Source: Thermodesulfobacteriaceae bacterium
GTDB lineage: Bacteria; Desulfobacterota; Thermodesulfobacteria; Thermodesulfobacteriales; Thermodesulfatatoraceae
Assembly: GCA_015494065.1 (NCBI GenBank)
Contig: WGCA01000005.1
Location: forward strand, 1-34,486
Direction of reading: 5' to 3'
Length of the DNA: 34,486 bases
Shown: piece after piece, positions 21,004 through 31,932 of the stretch
Position numbering within the stretch: the stretch's first letter is position 1
Layout: every line of letters starts with the position of its first letter
The notes under the pieces: generated by a model
Database searches by the model: none
Seen by the model: only the letters and a program-made list of their open reading frames with translations
What the model was told of the DNA's origin: nothing
Made by a program: the position numbers and the translations under genes

Positions 21004-21876
21004 ATGACCCAGGTAACCGCATGTTACACCCTTCCCTGGCCCCTTGATCTCGGAAAGGACAAACCAAACCAAATTTACCTGCCAGGCAGCAATTTGGTCT
21101 TTGATTTCCACGGTGATCCCTGTAAGGCTGAGCTTACCATCGTGATGGAAGGGAACCAATTTATGGTGATCCCTGATCTCCTGGAGGCCTTTTTTGCCTT
21201 TGTCGGCCGGCGGCTAAATTGTTTCTACGTGACGCTTCCTCCACCGAGGTTTCGCGGGGTTTTGAAGGGAGAGCCTCTAGCCATCGGGAATTTAGTCCTT
21301 TCCTTACACCCCCAAATTGTCATGGCCCCCCCTGAATTCATGGCCAAGGTGGAGGGGGAAGTGGTGGCGCCCAAAACCTTTATGAGAAATAAAGGGGTAG
21401 TCCTCATCGTTAAACGGGGAAACCCCAAAAACATCAATGGGCCGGAGGATCTTTTGCGGCCGGAAGTCAAAATTGCCATCTCAAACCCCAAAACCGAGGT
21501 CAATTCTTTCCGCTCCTACCTGGCGGCCCTTTCTCACGTGCCGGGTCTAGCGGAAAAAATCGAAAAAGAGGCTTTATTCAGCAGGTTGATCCATCACCGT
21601 GAGGTACCGGCTTTGGTCTACCACGGCCTGGCAGACGTAGCCCCGCTCTATTTCCATTTTGCCTATTATTACCAGAATCCCCGGTTTTTCCCTGAGCCCC
21701 TTTTCGATTATCTATCCTTTCCTGAAGGGGAAAGGGGGGTTAGTACGTATCAGGTGGCCCTGGTGAAAGGGCACGAAGAGGACGAGCTGGCTAGGGCCTG
21801 GTATGAATTTCTGGGTACCGCTAAGGCGCGAGACATTTACGCCCAACACGGCTTTCCAAAAATTTCACAAATTTAG
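21004..21876 (+). CDS. ModA-like solute-binding-fold protein without signal peptide
   Basis: A 290-residue protein with the features of a type II periplasmic binding fold. The stretch GVVLIVKRGNPKNINGPEDLL, then VKIAISNPKTEVNSFRSYLAAL, resembles the hinge and second lobe of molybdate/tungstate-type binding proteins (ModA/WtpA). The N-terminus, MTQVTACYTLPWPL, is not a signal peptide or lipobox, and a stop codon lies nine bases upstream in frame, so a longer form is excluded. It is probably cytosolic, for example a sensor or storage protein, unless exported otherwise. No SD precedes the ATG; a CATAAT at 20990-20995 would place transcription start almost at the ATG. No ABC transporter genes are adjacent. 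Ligand unknown. Confidence 0.6.
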   Translation: MTQVTACYTLPWPLDLGKDKPNQIYLPGSNLVFDFHGDPCKAELTIVMEGNQFMVIPDLLEAFFAFVGRRLNCFYVTLPPPRFRGVLKGEPLAIGNLVLSLHPQIVMAPPEFMAKVEGEVVAPKTFMRNKGVVLIVKRGNPKNINGPEDLLRPEVKIAISNPKTEVNSFRSYLAALSHVPGLAEKIEKEALFSRLIHHREVPALVYHGLADVAPLYFHFAYYYQNPRFFPEPLFDYLSFPEGERGVSTYQVALVKGHEEDELARAWYEFLGTAKARDIYAQHGFPKISQI

Positions 21877-21965
21877 AAAAATACGTTTTAGTCGTAGGTT
21901 AGGTTAAATTTATGAAGAGAAATTTCTGGATAAAAATAATCTTTTGTGTAAAAATTAACTAGCGC

Positions 21966-21992
21966 TTGACATGTTTGCGATCCGCATTAAAT
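21966..21992 (+). promoter_or_regulatory. Promoter of the DUF465-ilvB-ilvN transcript
   Basis: A perfect TTGACA (21966-21971) is followed by TTAAAT at 21987-21992 (spacer 15) or TAAATA one base later (spacer 16). It starts a compact leader that leads directly to AAGGAGGGG and the ATG at 22022. No attenuator or leucine/valine-rich leader peptide is visible ahead of ilvB. Confidence 0.5.
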
Positions 21993-22021
21993 AGTCCAAT
22001 TTACTTGAGCAAGGAGGGGTT

Positions 22022-22255
22022 ATGGATAAAGACAAAGAATTGATCGCTAAATATGCGGCCCAGGACGAAGAGTTGCGGAAACTGGTAGAGGAGCACCGGG
22101 CCCTTGATGAACGGCTGGAAGAATTTCATCGTCGTCCTTATCTCACGGCGGAGGAAGAGGTGGAAAAGAAAAAGATTCAGGTGCGTAAATTGGCCCTGAA
22201 AGACCAAATCATGGTTATCGTAGAAAAATACCGCAAGATGGAGGAGGGTAAGTAA
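22022..22255 (+). CDS. YdcH/DUF465 family small protein
   Basis: A 77-residue, highly charged helical protein. The pattern of an N-terminal helix, [48 protein letters not shown], matches the YdcH/DUF465 family (PF04325). Its two helices pair as a short coiled coil, with a turn at RPYLT. Function is unknown in all members. AAGGAGGGG precedes the ATG. It ends two bases before the ilvB start, so it is the first gene of the ilvBN transcript; a role in branched-chain amino-acid synthesis is not implied by the family. Confidence 0.85.
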   Translation: MDKDKELIAKYAAQDEELRKLVEEHRALDERLEEFHRRPYLTAEEEVEKKKIQVRKLALKDQIMVIVEKYRKMEEGK

Positions 22256-22257
22256 GC

Positions 22258-23961
22258 GTGGCTACCAAAATGACAGGTGCGCAAATCATTGTTGAAGCCT
22301 TAAAACGAGAAGGGGTTGAAATAATTTTCGGTTACCCCGGGGGAGCGGTAATTGATATTTATGACGAGCTTTACCGTACCCCAGAAATCAAACACGTGCT
22401 GGTACGGCACGAGCAGGGGGCGACCCATGCGGCAGACGGCTTGGCCCGCTCAACCGGAAAAGTAGGGGTTTGCCTGGTGACATCCGGCCCAGGGGCCACC
22501 AATACGGTCACCGGGATTGCGACGGCTTACATGGACTCTATTCCCCTAGTAGTGTTGACCGGCCAGGTACCCACCAAGCTTATCGGTAACGACGCCTTCC
22601 AAGAGGTAGACATTACCGGTATTACCAGACCGTGCACCAAGCATAATTTTTTGGTCAAGCGGGTGGAAGATCTGGCCTGGACCCTTAAGGCCGCTTTTCA
22701 CATCGCCCGCACTGGTCGTCCGGGTCCAGTCCTGGTGGACCTTCCCAAAGACGTCCAACAGGCCAAGACCGAATTTCACTGGCCGGAAGAGATCCGCCTG
22801 CGCAGTTACAACCCGGTCTATGAACCCAATAAGCGCCAGGTGGAAAAGGCCTACCGTCTTTTAGAGGCCTCTACCAGGCCGGTTATCCTGGTAGGTGGTG
22901 GGGTGATCGCCTCCGGGGCCCACGAAGAAGTACGGGAGCTAGCTGAACTTTTACACATCCCCGTCACCATGACCCTCATGGGGCTTGGAGGGTTTCCCGG
23001 TACCCACGAGTATTCTTTGGGGATGCTGGGGATGCACGGTACCTATTACGCCAATATGGCGGTGGCCAACAGCGACCTTATCATCGCCGTGGGAGCCCGT
23101 TTTGATGACCGGGTGACGGGCAAGGTGGACGCCTTTGCCCCCATGGCCAAGATCGTGCACATTGATATTGACCCCACTTCTATCCAGAAGAACGTACGGG
23201 TCGACGTGCCTATCGTAGGCGATTGTAAACGTTCTCTGGCCAGACTCCTTGAAATCATCAAAGAGGTCGGGCGTCCCTCAAAGCTCTGGAAAGAGCAATT
23301 TAAGGAATGGTGGGAGCAGATCGACATCTGGAAGCGGCGTTACCCCCTGACTTATAAGCAGGACGGGAACCATATCAAACCCCAGTTTGTTATCGAAAAG
23401 TTGTATGAGCTCACCAAAGGGGAGGCCATCGTCTGCACCGAAGTAGGGCAGAACCAGATGTGGACGGCCCAGTTTTATAAATTCGACAAACCCCGAACCC
23501 TTCTTTCCTCCGGTGGTTTGGGGACCATGGGTTACGGATTTCCGGCGGCGATTGGGGCCCAGATGGCCAACCCGGACAAGTTGGTCCTGGACATCGCCGG
23601 TGACGGTTCCATTCAGATGAACATCCAAGAAATGGCGACCGCCATGGATCAACGCTTGCCCATCAAGGTAATCATTCTGAACAACGGTTACCTGGGTATG
23701 GTGCGGCAATGGCAGGAGCTCTTTTATGATCGGCGCTATTCGGCCGTCCAGTTTGCTACCATTCCCGACTTTGTAAAACTGGCCGAAGCTTACGGGGCGG
23801 TTGGCTTCAGGGCCACCAAGCCGGAAGAAGTTGAGCCTACCCTTAAAAAGGCCCTTGAGACCAATAACCTGGTCCTGGTTGATATCCATATTGCCCCGGA
23901 AGAGGGTGTTTTTCCGATGGTCCCGGCAGGGCGGGCGACGACGGAAATGATTTTGGTCTAA
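22258..23961 (+). CDS. ilvB: Acetolactate synthase, large (catalytic) subunit
   Basis: A thiamine-diphosphate enzyme that forms acetolactate or acetohydroxybutyrate, the first common step of valine, leucine and isoleucine synthesis. The catalytic glutamate is Glu52 in [13 protein letters not shown]. The ThDP motif is [29 protein letters not shown] in the C-terminal domain. A central FAD/transhydrogenase-like domain has [13 protein letters not shown]. Length (567) is standard. The GTG at 22258 has GGAGGG ten bases upstream; an ATG four codons on is the alternative. The small subunit follows 11 bases later, supporting the biosynthetic rather than the catabolic form. Confidence 0.95.
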   Translation: MATKMTGAQIIVEALKREGVEIIFGYPGGAVIDIYDELYRTPEIKHVLVRHEQGATHAADGLARSTGKVGVCLVTSGPGATNTVTGIATAYMDSIPLVVLTGQVPTKLIGNDAFQEVDITGITRPCTKHNFLVKRVEDLAWTLKAAFHIARTGRPGPVLVDLPKDVQQAKTEFHWPEEIRLRSYNPVYEPNKRQVEKAYRLLEASTRPVILVGGGVIASGAHEEVRELAELLHIPVTMTLMGLGGFPGTHEYSLGMLGMHGTYYANMAVANSDLIIAVGARFDDRVTGKVDAFAPMAKIVHIDIDPTSIQKNVRVDVPIVGDCKRSLARLLEIIKEVGRPSKLWKEQFKEWWEQIDIWKRRYPLTYKQDGNHIKPQFVIEKLYELTKGEAIVCTEVGQNQMWTAQFYKFDKPRTLLSSGGLGTMGYGFPAAIGAQMANPDKLVLDIAGDGSIQMNIQEMATAMDQRLPIKVIILNNGYLGMVRQWQELFYDRRYSAVQFATIPDFVKLAEAYGAVGFRATKPEEVEPTLKKALETNNLVLVDIHIAPEEGVFPMVPAGRATTEMILV

Positions 23962-23972
23962 GGGGAGGAATT

Positions 23973-24467
23973 ATGGAGAGAAAACACACCCTATCTGTGT
24001 TGGTAGAAAATACTCCTGGGGCGCTGGCGCGTATCGTGGGGCTTTTTTCCGGGCGTGGTTTCAACATTGACAGCCTCTGTGTGGCTGAAACCCTGGACCC
24101 CACGCTTTCCCATCTTACTCTTGTCACCCATGGCGACGACATGATTATCGAGCAGATCATCAAACAGTTGCGCCGGCTGATCGACGTTTACAAGGTGGTA
24201 GACGTTACGGAAGAGGGAGAATTTGTCGAGCGGGAAATGGCCCTCATCAAAGTGCGCGCGGAAAAGGAAACCCGGGCCGAAGTCCTGCGGATGTGCGATA
24301 TCTTCCGCTGCAAGGTGGTGGACGTGAGCCCTCGCACCTACACCGTAGAAGTCACCGGGCCGGAGAGTAAAATCCAGGCCGTAATCGAGTTGCTGAAGCC
24401 CATCGGGATCAAGGAGATCGTGCGCACGGGCCTCATCGCCATGAAAAGAGAGAAGAAAACCACGTAA
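23973..24467 (+). CDS. ilvN: Acetolactate synthase, small (regulatory) subunit
   Basis: The regulatory partner of IlvB, which binds feedback inhibitors such as valine. The N-terminal ACT domain reads HTLSVLVENTPGALARIVGLFSGRGFNI (5-32), with the glycine pair typical of the effector site. A second, C-terminal domain follows (EREMALIKVRAEKETRAEVL). At 164 residues it is the usual bacterial form. AGGGGAGG lies just ahead of the ATG. A hairpin terminator comes straight after the stop. ilvC does not follow, unlike in many genomes. Confidence 0.95.
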   Translation: MERKHTLSVLVENTPGALARIVGLFSGRGFNIDSLCVAETLDPTLSHLTLVTHGDDMIIEQIIKQLRRLIDVYKVVDVTEEGEFVEREMALIKVRAEKETRAEVLRMCDIFRCKVVDVSPRTYTVEVTGPESKIQAVIELLKPIGIKEIVRTGLIAMKREKKTT

Positions 24468-24468
24468 A

Positions 24469-24495
24469 AAAGCGGCCGGATCCTCCGGCCGCTTT
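24469..24495 (+). terminator. Terminator after ilvN
   Basis: A 12-bp perfect stem, AAAGCGGCCGGA (24469-24480) with TCCGGCCGCTTT (24484-24495), has a TCC loop. It begins two bases after the ilvN stop. The T-run is short (TTT, then CCCG), so termination may be partial. The next gene starts only six bases beyond it. Confidence 0.75.
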
Positions 24496-24501
24496 CCCGA
24501 T

Positions 24502-27159
24502 ATGAGACCCCCTAAAGTCCCTTATAGCCTCCCACCTACAGATCTTTTTAAAATTTTTGAGACCGACCCCGTTAGGGGGTTAAGTTTTGAGGAGGCCCAA
24601 AGGCGTCTGGCCCAATTTGGCCCCAACGAGATAGAAACCGCCCCTCCGCTTTCTCCTTTTAAGCTCTTTTTGTCCCAGTTCGCCAACCTCCTGATCGTAA
24701 TCCTTCTCATCGCCGCAGGGGTCTCTTTTTTTGTGGGAGACGCCCTTGAGGCGGTGGTCATCCTTTTGATCGTTTTGGCCTGTGCGGTATTGGGTTTTGT
24801 GCAGGAATGGAAGGCGGACCAGGCCCTTCAGGCCCTCAAAAGAATGGCGGCGCCTGAGGCGGTGGTTTGGCGGGAGGGGAGACCCAAAAAGATTCCCGCC
24901 CGGGAGGTGGTCCCGGGAGATATTCTGCTCCTGGCCGCTGGAGACAAAGTAGCGGCGGACGCCCGCTTGTTTGAAAGTATAAACCTCAAGGTAGACGAAG
25001 CCGCCCTTACAGGGGAGTCCGTAGCGGTGACCAAGGAGGCGGAGGTCATCCTTCCAGAAGATACTCCGCTTCCGGAGCGCAAAAATATGGTTTTTGCCGG
25101 AACCACGGTGCTCAACGGCCGGGGTCGGGCCCTGGTGGTGGCTACCGGCAAGGCCACGGAGTTCGGGAAGATTGCTGGCCTCATCAAAGGGGTTGAGGCA
25201 GAGAGGACCCCTCTTGAGCGGAGGCTTGCGGTAATTGGGCGCTGGTTAGGCGGGCTTTCTCTGGTTTTAGCGGCTGTAGCCGCGGGGGTAGGGGTGCTGC
25301 GCGGCTATCCCTGGCTGGAAATGTTCATCTGGGGAGTCTCACTGGCGGTGGCCGCGGTCCCTGAGTCCTTACCAGCGGTGGTTACGGGGGCCCTAGCGAT
25401 CGGGGTCTCCCGGATGGCCAGGAGAAACGCCATCGTCAAACGGCTTCCTGCGGTGGAAACCCTGGGCTCCACCACCGTCATCTGTACCGATAAGACCGGT
25501 ACCCTGACCAAAAACGAGATGACGGTGCGCAAGATCTGGGCCGGAGGCTCTTTTTTTGAGGTCACCGGTACGGGTTTTGTCCCCCAAGGCGAATTCTTGC
25601 GCGAGGGACGCCTCATAGATCCTCAGAAAACCGAAGCCCTGAGATTGACCCTCCTGGCCGGTCTCCTGTGCAATGACGTCGAAATAGAGGAAGGAAAATT
25701 TATCGGTGATCCCACCGAAGTGGCCCTGCTGGTGGCGGCATTGAAGGCCAGGCTCACCAAAAGCGGTTTTGTGCGGGTGGCCGAAATCCCATTCGATAGC
25801 AGCCGTAAAAGGATGTCCGTCTTGGTAAAAGATCAGGCGGGAGATTACTGGGTCTTTACCAAGGGTTCCGTAGAAAGTGTGCTTTCCGCCTGTAGCCGTT
25901 ATCTGACCCCTGAAGGAGAAAGGCCTTTAACCTCGACCCTCAAAGAAGAGATCTTAAAGGTTACCGAGCAGATGGCGGAAGAGGCCTTAAGGGTGCTGGC
26001 CTTTGCCTACCGGCGTATGTCCTCGCCGGTACCCCCGGAGGAGATGGAAAAAGACCTGGTCTTGGTTGGCCTCCAGGGAATGATAGACCCCCCTCGTCCG
26101 GAGGCCAAGGCCGCCATCAAAGAGTGTTTTGAGGCGGGCATAAGAGTCATCATGATTACCGGTGACCACGCCAAAACGGCCCTTGCCATCGCCTATGAAC
26201 TGGGGCTGGTCCCGGAAAAGGATGTCGAGTACGTTATCACCGCTAAGGAACTTGATCGTCTGAGCGACGAAGAACTGCTGGCCCGGCTCAAAAAGACCGC
26301 CATCTTCGCGCGGGTTTCACCGGAACACAAGCTGCGCATCGTAAAACTCCTCAAAAAAGAAAAGGAAATCGTGGCCATGACCGGAGACGGAGTAAACGAC
26401 GCCCCGGCCCTCAAGATGGCTGACATCGGGGTGGCCATGGGAGTTACTGGTACGGAAGTGGCCAAAGAGGCGGCAGATATAATCCTTGCAGATGACAACT
26501 TCGCCACCATCGTGGCGGCGGTTGAGGAAGGGCGGACTATATTTGATAACATAAAGAAATATCTGCTGTTTCTCTTGAGTTTTAACCTTTCAGAAATCCT
26601 GGTCCTAATAGCTGGCTTTTTGGCCGGTCTTCCCCTTCCCTTGACCGCTATTCATATCCTCTGGATCAACCTGGTCACCAATGGGCCTCCAGCCCTGGCG
26701 CTCGGGGTGGATCCTCCGGCCCCGGATCTGATGAAAAGGCCCCCGCGGCCTCCAGAAGAAGGGGTTTTTACTAAGCGATTGGTTATGCTCCTGTTTTCCT
26801 TTGCCGTGCTCCTCTTTTTGATCCTCTTCCCCCTTTACGCTTACGCCTTAAAGTTGGGCTTTCTCTTAAGAGAGGCCCAAACCATTCTTTTCAGCGGCTT
26901 TGTCATTTTAGCCATAGCCGTAGCTTACGTTTCGCGTTCCGAAAGGATCCCCATCTGGAAGATTTCTCCCTTTGCTAATAAGTGGCTTAATCTGTGTGCT
27001 TTGGGGATGGTTATCTCTCAGCTTTTGATCGTCTACGTCCCATTTCTTAACTACTATCTTCAGACCGCCCCCATCCCTTATTATTGGTGGTTCTTACTGA
27101 CCCTTTGCGCCCTGATCTATATCCTCCCCGCCGAACTCTTAAGAAAACTGATATATTAG
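24502..27159 (+). CDS. P-type cation-transporting ATPase, Ca2+-ATPase-like (P2)
   Basis: An 885-residue inner-membrane ion pump driven by ATP. An N-terminal cation-ATPase domain is followed by the actuator motif TGES (170-173), the phosphorylation site DKTGT with Asp330, and the hinge GDGVNDAP (from 628). Membrane helices match SERCA-type pumps: M4 has PESLP with Glu288, M5 has Asn695 and Glu698, and M6 has Asn723 and Thr726. The residue aligned with SERCA Asp800 is Asn727 ([13 protein letters not shown]). Ca2+ or Mn2+ export is likely, but this change could alter ion choice or stoichiometry. No SD precedes the ATG, which lies six bases after the ilvN terminator. It converges with the queC group. 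Confidence 0.88.
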   Translation: MRPPKVPYSLPPTDLFKIFETDPVRGLSFEEAQRRLAQFGPNEIETAPPLSPFKLFLSQFANLLIVILLIAAGVSFFVGDALEAVVILLIVLACAVLGFVQEWKADQALQALKRMAAPEAVVWREGRPKKIPAREVVPGDILLLAAGDKVAADARLFESINLKVDEAALTGESVAVTKEAEVILPEDTPLPERKNMVFAGTTVLNGRGRALVVATGKATEFGKIAGLIKGVEAERTPLERRLAVIGRWLGGLSLVLAAVAAGVGVLRGYPWLEMFIWGVSLAVAAVPESLPAVVTGALAIGVSRMARRNAIVKRLPAVETLGSTTVICTDKTGTLTKNEMTVRKIWAGGSFFEVTGTGFVPQGEFLREGRLIDPQKTEALRLTLLAGLLCNDVEIEEGKFIGDPTEVALLVAALKARLTKSGFVRVAEIPFDSSRKRMSVLVKDQAGDYWVFTKGSVESVLSACSRYLTPEGERPLTSTLKEEILKVTEQMAEEALRVLAFAYRRMSSPVPPEEMEKDLVLVGLQGMIDPPRPEAKAAIKECFEAGIRVIMITGDHAKTALAIAYELGLVPEKDVEYVITAKELDRLSDEELLARLKKTAIFARVSPEHKLRIVKLLKKEKEIVAMTGDGVNDAPALKMADIGVAMGVTGTEVAKEAADIILADDNFATIVAAVEEGRTIFDNIKKYLLFLLSFNLSEILVLIAGFLAGLPLPLTAIHILWINLVTNGPPALALGVDPPAPDLMKRPPRPPEEGVFTKRLVMLLFSFAVLLFLILFPLYAYALKLGFLLREAQTILFSGFVILAIAVAYVSRSERIPIWKISPFANKWLNLCALGMVISQLLIVYVPFLNYYLQTAPIPYYWWFLLTLCALIYILPAELLRKLIY

Positions 27160-27372
27160 ATCTATTAGATCTACAAATAGCCGGTTCTTATTTTTTGAAG
27201 AGATCGCTTTCCTGACACCGTAGGAACACGATGATTTTTGGTTAGTCGTGGTAAGGGCGGCTAATGGTCGTCGTGGCGATTTCGTGACCTATCTTCGGAG
27301 ATCGCGAACTCCGGTGGTGGTTAAGCATCACAGCTGAGCGTGGTAATGTCTGGCCCCTCTAAGATCCCAATT

Positions 27373-27786
27373 TTATTCCTGCTTGAAATTAGAGAGTTTT
27401 GGGGAGGGTTGAAGTAGTTTTTTTACGTCCTCCCAGGAGGCTTCGGGTGAAAAACCAGGGCAGGTGCGGCGTATGATCTCAAAACTCTCCCTGTCTTTTA
27501 GGATACTCGGATGGAGGGGCCATTGCTTACAATGGAAGGGTTTTACGGGATGGATGAGGCAGAGACTTTCTTTTTCGTGATAAAAGATACAGTGTCCGGC
27601 CACCGTTTTCATCTCCACCCGGCGCCCCAGCTTTACGGTATATTTTTCCAAAAATTCCTCTAGTTTAAGCCCCAGATAGGAAGCGATTTGCTCCTGCTCT
27701 TCAGGGGACAGAGAGACCGTGCTCTCTCCCTGGCAACAAAAGCCACATCTCTTACATTCAAAGACCTTAGCTTTATCCGTTTTCAT
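27373..27786 (-). CDS. YkgJ family cysteine-cluster protein
   Basis: A 137-residue cytosolic protein with the CxxCxxCC cluster at Cys11, Cys14, Cys17 and Cys18, and further cysteines in AGHCIFYHEKESLCLIHPVKPFHCKQWPL. This is the layout of the YkgJ/UPF0153 family (PF03692), thought to bind zinc or an iron-sulfur cluster; the activity is unknown. It overlaps the end of queC by 14 bases and ends the metK-ahcY-queC operon. No clear SD is seen, so it may depend on translational coupling. Confidence 0.85.
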   Translation of the reverse strand: MKTDKAKVFECKRCGFCCQGESTVSLSPEEQEQIASYLGLKLEEFLEKYTVKLGRRVEMKTVAGHCIFYHEKESLCLIHPVKPFHCKQWPLHPSILKDRESFEIIRRTCPGFSPEASWEDVKKLLQPSPKLSNFKQE

Positions 27787-28443
27787 AAGGGATTGGGTCT
27801 TTCAGGCCGGCTTCGCGGAAACCTTTAAGACGCAGGATGCAGGATTCACAGCGTCCACAGGCCACGTCTTCTCGTTGGTAGCAGGACCAGGTCAGGTGGA
27901 GGGGGGCCCCTAATTTTTGCCCGAGTTTTACGATTTCCGCCTTGGTCAGATTAATGAGCGGGGTCTCAATGAGGATTTCCGTCTCCGGTCTGGTCCCTTC
28001 TTTAATGACCTGGTTGTAGGCGGCAAAAAAGGAGGCGCGACAGTCCGGATACCCGGAGAAATCCACCTGGCTGGCCCCGATAAAAATCCGTTTGGCTCCC
28101 AGGACCTCCCCCCAGGAAACAGCGATAGCCAGAAAATGGGCGTTTCGGAAGGGGACATACGTAATGGGAATGCGGTCTGGCGAGGGCTTGTCTTCAGGTA
28201 TAGCGATGTTAGGGTCAGTGAGGGCCGAGCCGCCTATCTGTTTGAGGGCGGGAACCTCGGTGACTAAACGATGTTTGACCTTATAAAAATCAGCGATTTC
28301 ATGGAAAGCACGCAGTTCCCGGGCCTCGGTGCGCTGGCCGTAGTTGACGTGCAAAAAGGCAAGCTCGTAATCCTGGGCGGCTACGGCCGCGGCTACGCAG
28401 GAATCAAGCCCCCCGCTTACCAGGCATACCGCTAGTGGTTTCA

Positions 28444-28444
<1 letters not shown>
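27773..28444 (-). CDS. queC: 7-cyano-7-deazaguanine (preQ0) synthase QueC
   Basis: Converts 7-carboxy-7-deazaguanine to preQ0 with ATP and ammonia, for the queuosine modification of tRNA. The PP-loop motif SGGLDS is at residues 10-15. The C-terminal zinc site is intact: CYQREDVACGRCESC, with four cysteines. The 223-residue length is normal. The ATG at 28444 overlaps the ahcY stop (TGATG); a TTG just upstream is less likely. queD, queE and queF are not nearby. Later queuosine steps use SAM, which gives a loose link to metK and ahcY. Confidence 0.94.
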
Positions 28445-29712
<1,268 letters not shown>

Positions 29713-29726
29713 TTATTTGTGGGCCT

Positions 29727-30887
29727 TTAGTCCAAACCAGCCAGCTCTTTGATCTTTTCCACCATATCGAGCCTTTCCCAGGTAAACTCCGGTTCCGGTC
29801 GACCAAAATGTCCGTAAGCCGCTGTTTTCCGGTAGATAGGACGTCTCATGTCGAGATATTCGATCATGTGACGGGGACGGAAATCGAAAAGTTCTTTGAT
29901 AATTTCAACGATCCTTTCAAGCGGGATATTGTTAGTCCCGTTAGTGTTGACGTTGATGGCTATGGGTTCCGGCACACCGATGGCATAGGCCACCTGGACT
30001 TCAAGCTCCCTGGCCACCCCAGCGGCCACCATATTCTTGGCCACGTAACGGGCATAGTAAGAAGGAGTACGGTCCACTTTAGTGGGATCCTTCCCTGAAA
30101 AAGCTCCCCCGCCGTGATGGCCCCGGCCACCGTAAGTGTCAACGATAATTTTACGTCCGGTCATGCCGCAGTCAGCCAAAGGCCCCCCGATGACAAAGCG
30201 CCCGGTAGTATTGACCAGGAATTTGGTTTCTCCAGTAAGGTGTTCAGGGGCGATAACTTTCTTGATGACTTCGTCTATAATGGCTTCCCGTAATTCCTTG
30301 TACTCTACCCAGGGTTCGTGCTGGGCGGCGATTACCACGGTGTGGATGAATTTGGGCCTGCGGTCTTCATAGGCCACCGTGACCTGGGTTTTACCGTCCG
30401 GGCGCAGGAAAGGTAAGATGCCCTTTTTGCGCACCTCTGCCAGCCTCATGGCCAGGCGGTGGGCGTACCAGATGGGCATCGGCATGTAATCGGGCGTCTC
30501 GTCACAAGCGTAGCCGAACATGAGCCCCTGGTCCCCGGCACCTATTTCTTCGCCACGGTCAACGCCCATGGCAATGTCCGGGCTTTGACGGTCAATACTG
30601 GTAAGCACCGCACACGTCTGCCAGTCAAAGCCCAGGTCTGAATGGTTGTAGCCGATTTCTTTCACCACCCCGCGGGCGATCTTGGAATATTCCACCCGGG
30701 CTTCGGTGGTTATTTCTCCGGCAATCAGGATCATCCCTGTATTTACCATGGTCTCACAGGCCACCCGGGCGTAAGGGTCTTTTTCTATGATGGCGTCCAG
30801 GATGGCGTCTGAAATTTGATCCGCTACCTTGTCAGGATGTCCCTCGGTGACTGACTCGGAGGTAAAAAGAAAATTTGCTAAGCTCAT
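29727..30887 (-). CDS. metK: S-adenosylmethionine synthetase MetK
   Basis: Forms SAM from methionine and ATP in the cytosol. The N-terminal [45 protein letters not shown] (the adenine-binding hexapeptide region) and [16 protein letters not shown] (the phosphate loop) are all intact. At 386 residues the length is standard. GGGGGAG precedes the ATG. It is the first gene of metK-ahcY-queC-ykgJ. The leader is only a few tens of bases, too short for a SAM riboswitch. Confidence 0.97.
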   Translation of the reverse strand: MSLANFLFTSESVTEGHPDKVADQISDAILDAIIEKDPYARVACETMVNTGMILIAGEITTEARVEYSKIARGVVKEIGYNHSDLGFDWQTCAVLTSIDRQSPDIAMGVDRGEEIGAGDQGLMFGYACDETPDYMPMPIWYAHRLAMRLAEVRKKGILPFLRPDGKTQVTVAYEDRRPKFIHTVVIAAQHEPWVEYKELREAIIDEVIKKVIAPEHLTGETKFLVNTTGRFVIGGPLADCGMTGRKIIVDTYGGRGHHGGGAFSGKDPTKVDRTPSYYARYVAKNMVAAGVARELEVQVAYAIGVPEPIAINVNTNGTNNIPLERIVEIIKELFDFRPRHMIEYLDMRRPIYRKTAAYGHFGRPEPEFTWERLDMVEKIKELAGLD

Positions 30888-30915
30888 ACTGCTCCCCCTT
30901 TTTCTTTGTGGCCGC

Positions 30916-30944
30916 TAGGTAACCAGGTATTGCCTATGTGTCAA
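30916..30944 (-). promoter_or_regulatory. Candidate promoter of metK operon
   Basis: On the minus strand a perfect TTGACA (30939-30944) is followed after 17 bases by TACCTA (30916-30921), a weak -10 match. Start of transcription near 30909 would leave a leader of about 22 bases with the GGGGGAG site. The upstream gene ends only 19 bases before the -35 element, so some read-through from the tRNA transcript is also possible. Confidence 0.4.
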
Positions 30945-30962
30945 GACGTTTCGGCGCAAAAT

Positions 30963-31829
30963 TTAATTTTTTCTACTAGCCTTATAACGCTCTTTGCGCA
31001 AGGCTTCTAAAAGCAGGGGTTCCTTGTTCATATATTCCGCCGCCGTGAGAACTCGGGTGCCCCGTTGCACGGCCACTTCTAAAACGGGCTCAGCCCAGTT
31101 TTTCCAGGCAAGATCACGCAAGGTGTGATGGTCAATTATTAAAGTCTTGAGGGGTAATTCAAGCAGTAGTTCCCGCAGCTTCTTTTGGGCCAGCTTAAAA
31201 AAGTCTAGGCCGTATCTGGGTCCCAAATAAGTAGCCGGTCCGTCTAGAAAAAGGACCTGAGGCCGCATTTCTTTGATAAATGAGACGGCCTTTTCCTCAA
31301 CCGGACCATTGAGGTCAGAAGAATGAAGAAACCCGAATCCGTCTTCTTTGATAAAGACGCTCACCACGCTGCCGAAACGCCTTTCCGGGCCGTGGGTGAG
31401 GGAAGGGGAGAGGGTGATCTGGGTGGAGCCGGAGATGATTTCCTTCCCCTCGGCTGTTTCCCAAAAAATCTGGTTACTTTCAAGGCGTTTTAAAAGTTCC
31501 CGGGCACGCTGGGCCTGGTTTCGGTTTATGGCGTGAAAGGGATCTTTTAAAATGACCCTTTTACCCTTGAAATCCTTGGCCCACTCTGGATCATAATGAT
31601 CGTAATGATAGTGGGTGATCACTACCAGGTCGCACTCTTTGAGTTTTTGGCGAATTTTATCTTTCAGTTCCCTAAGCCTTTGCCATTCGACCTCATCTGG
31701 GGGTAAGCCGTATCTTTTAGGGCCCAGGGCGGCACCAGGGTCTATCATCATGGTTAGATCTCTGGTGCGGATAAAAGTGGCCATGGAGCGGACGCCAAGA
31801 CTTTCGGCGGCTAGGATTTCTATTTGCAT
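30963..31829 (-). CDS. UPF0282-type metallo-beta-lactamase-fold hydrolase
   Basis: A 288-residue cytosolic protein of the metallo-beta-lactamase fold. The metal-binding motif HYHYDH (73-78) lies in ITHYHYDHYDPEW, and later metal ligands are likely in SLTHGPE, LHSSDLNGP and IDHHTLRD. The overall pattern, with MIDPGAALGPKRYGLPP after the first strands, fits the UPF0282 family, best known from archaea and some thermophilic bacteria; no function is established. No SD is seen. The ATG lies only 14 bases past the 3' end of tRNA-Glu on the same strand, so the mRNA may be made by tRNA processing. Confidence 0.8.
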   Translation of the reverse strand: MQIEILAAESLGVRSMATFIRTRDLTMMIDPGAALGPKRYGLPPDEVEWQRLRELKDKIRQKLKECDLVVITHYHYDHYDPEWAKDFKGKRVILKDPFHAINRNQAQRARELLKRLESNQIFWETAEGKEIISGSTQITLSPSLTHGPERRFGSVVSVFIKEDGFGFLHSSDLNGPVEEKAVSFIKEMRPQVLFLDGPATYLGPRYGLDFFKLAQKKLRELLLELPLKTLIIDHHTLRDLAWKNWAEPVLEVAVQRGTRVLTAAEYMNKEPLLLEALRKERYKASRKN

Positions 31830-31843
31830 AAGGAAGGGAAAGA

Positions 31844-31921
31844 TGGCGTCCCCGAGGGGATTTGAACCCCTGTTGCCGGCGTGAAAGGCCGGTGTCCTGG
31901 ACCTGGCTAGACGACGGGGAC
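31844..31921 (-). tRNA. tRNA-Glu (UUC)
   Basis: The 78-base gene includes an encoded CCA. The acceptor stem pairs GTCCCCG with CGGGGAC. The anticodon arm is CCGGC-CTTTCAC-GCCGG with anticodon TTC. The T arm has GGTTCAAATCC. The discriminator base is G, as usual for bacterial tRNA-Glu. It follows tRNA-Lys by 11 bases in the same transcript. Confidence 0.95.
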
Positions 31922-31932
31922 ACCTTTTAATT

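Noticed and set aside
30888-30962. Possible SAM riboswitch upstream of metK
   Set aside because: Only 75 bases separate metK from the previous gene, and the predicted leader is about 22 bases, too short for any known SAM riboswitch.
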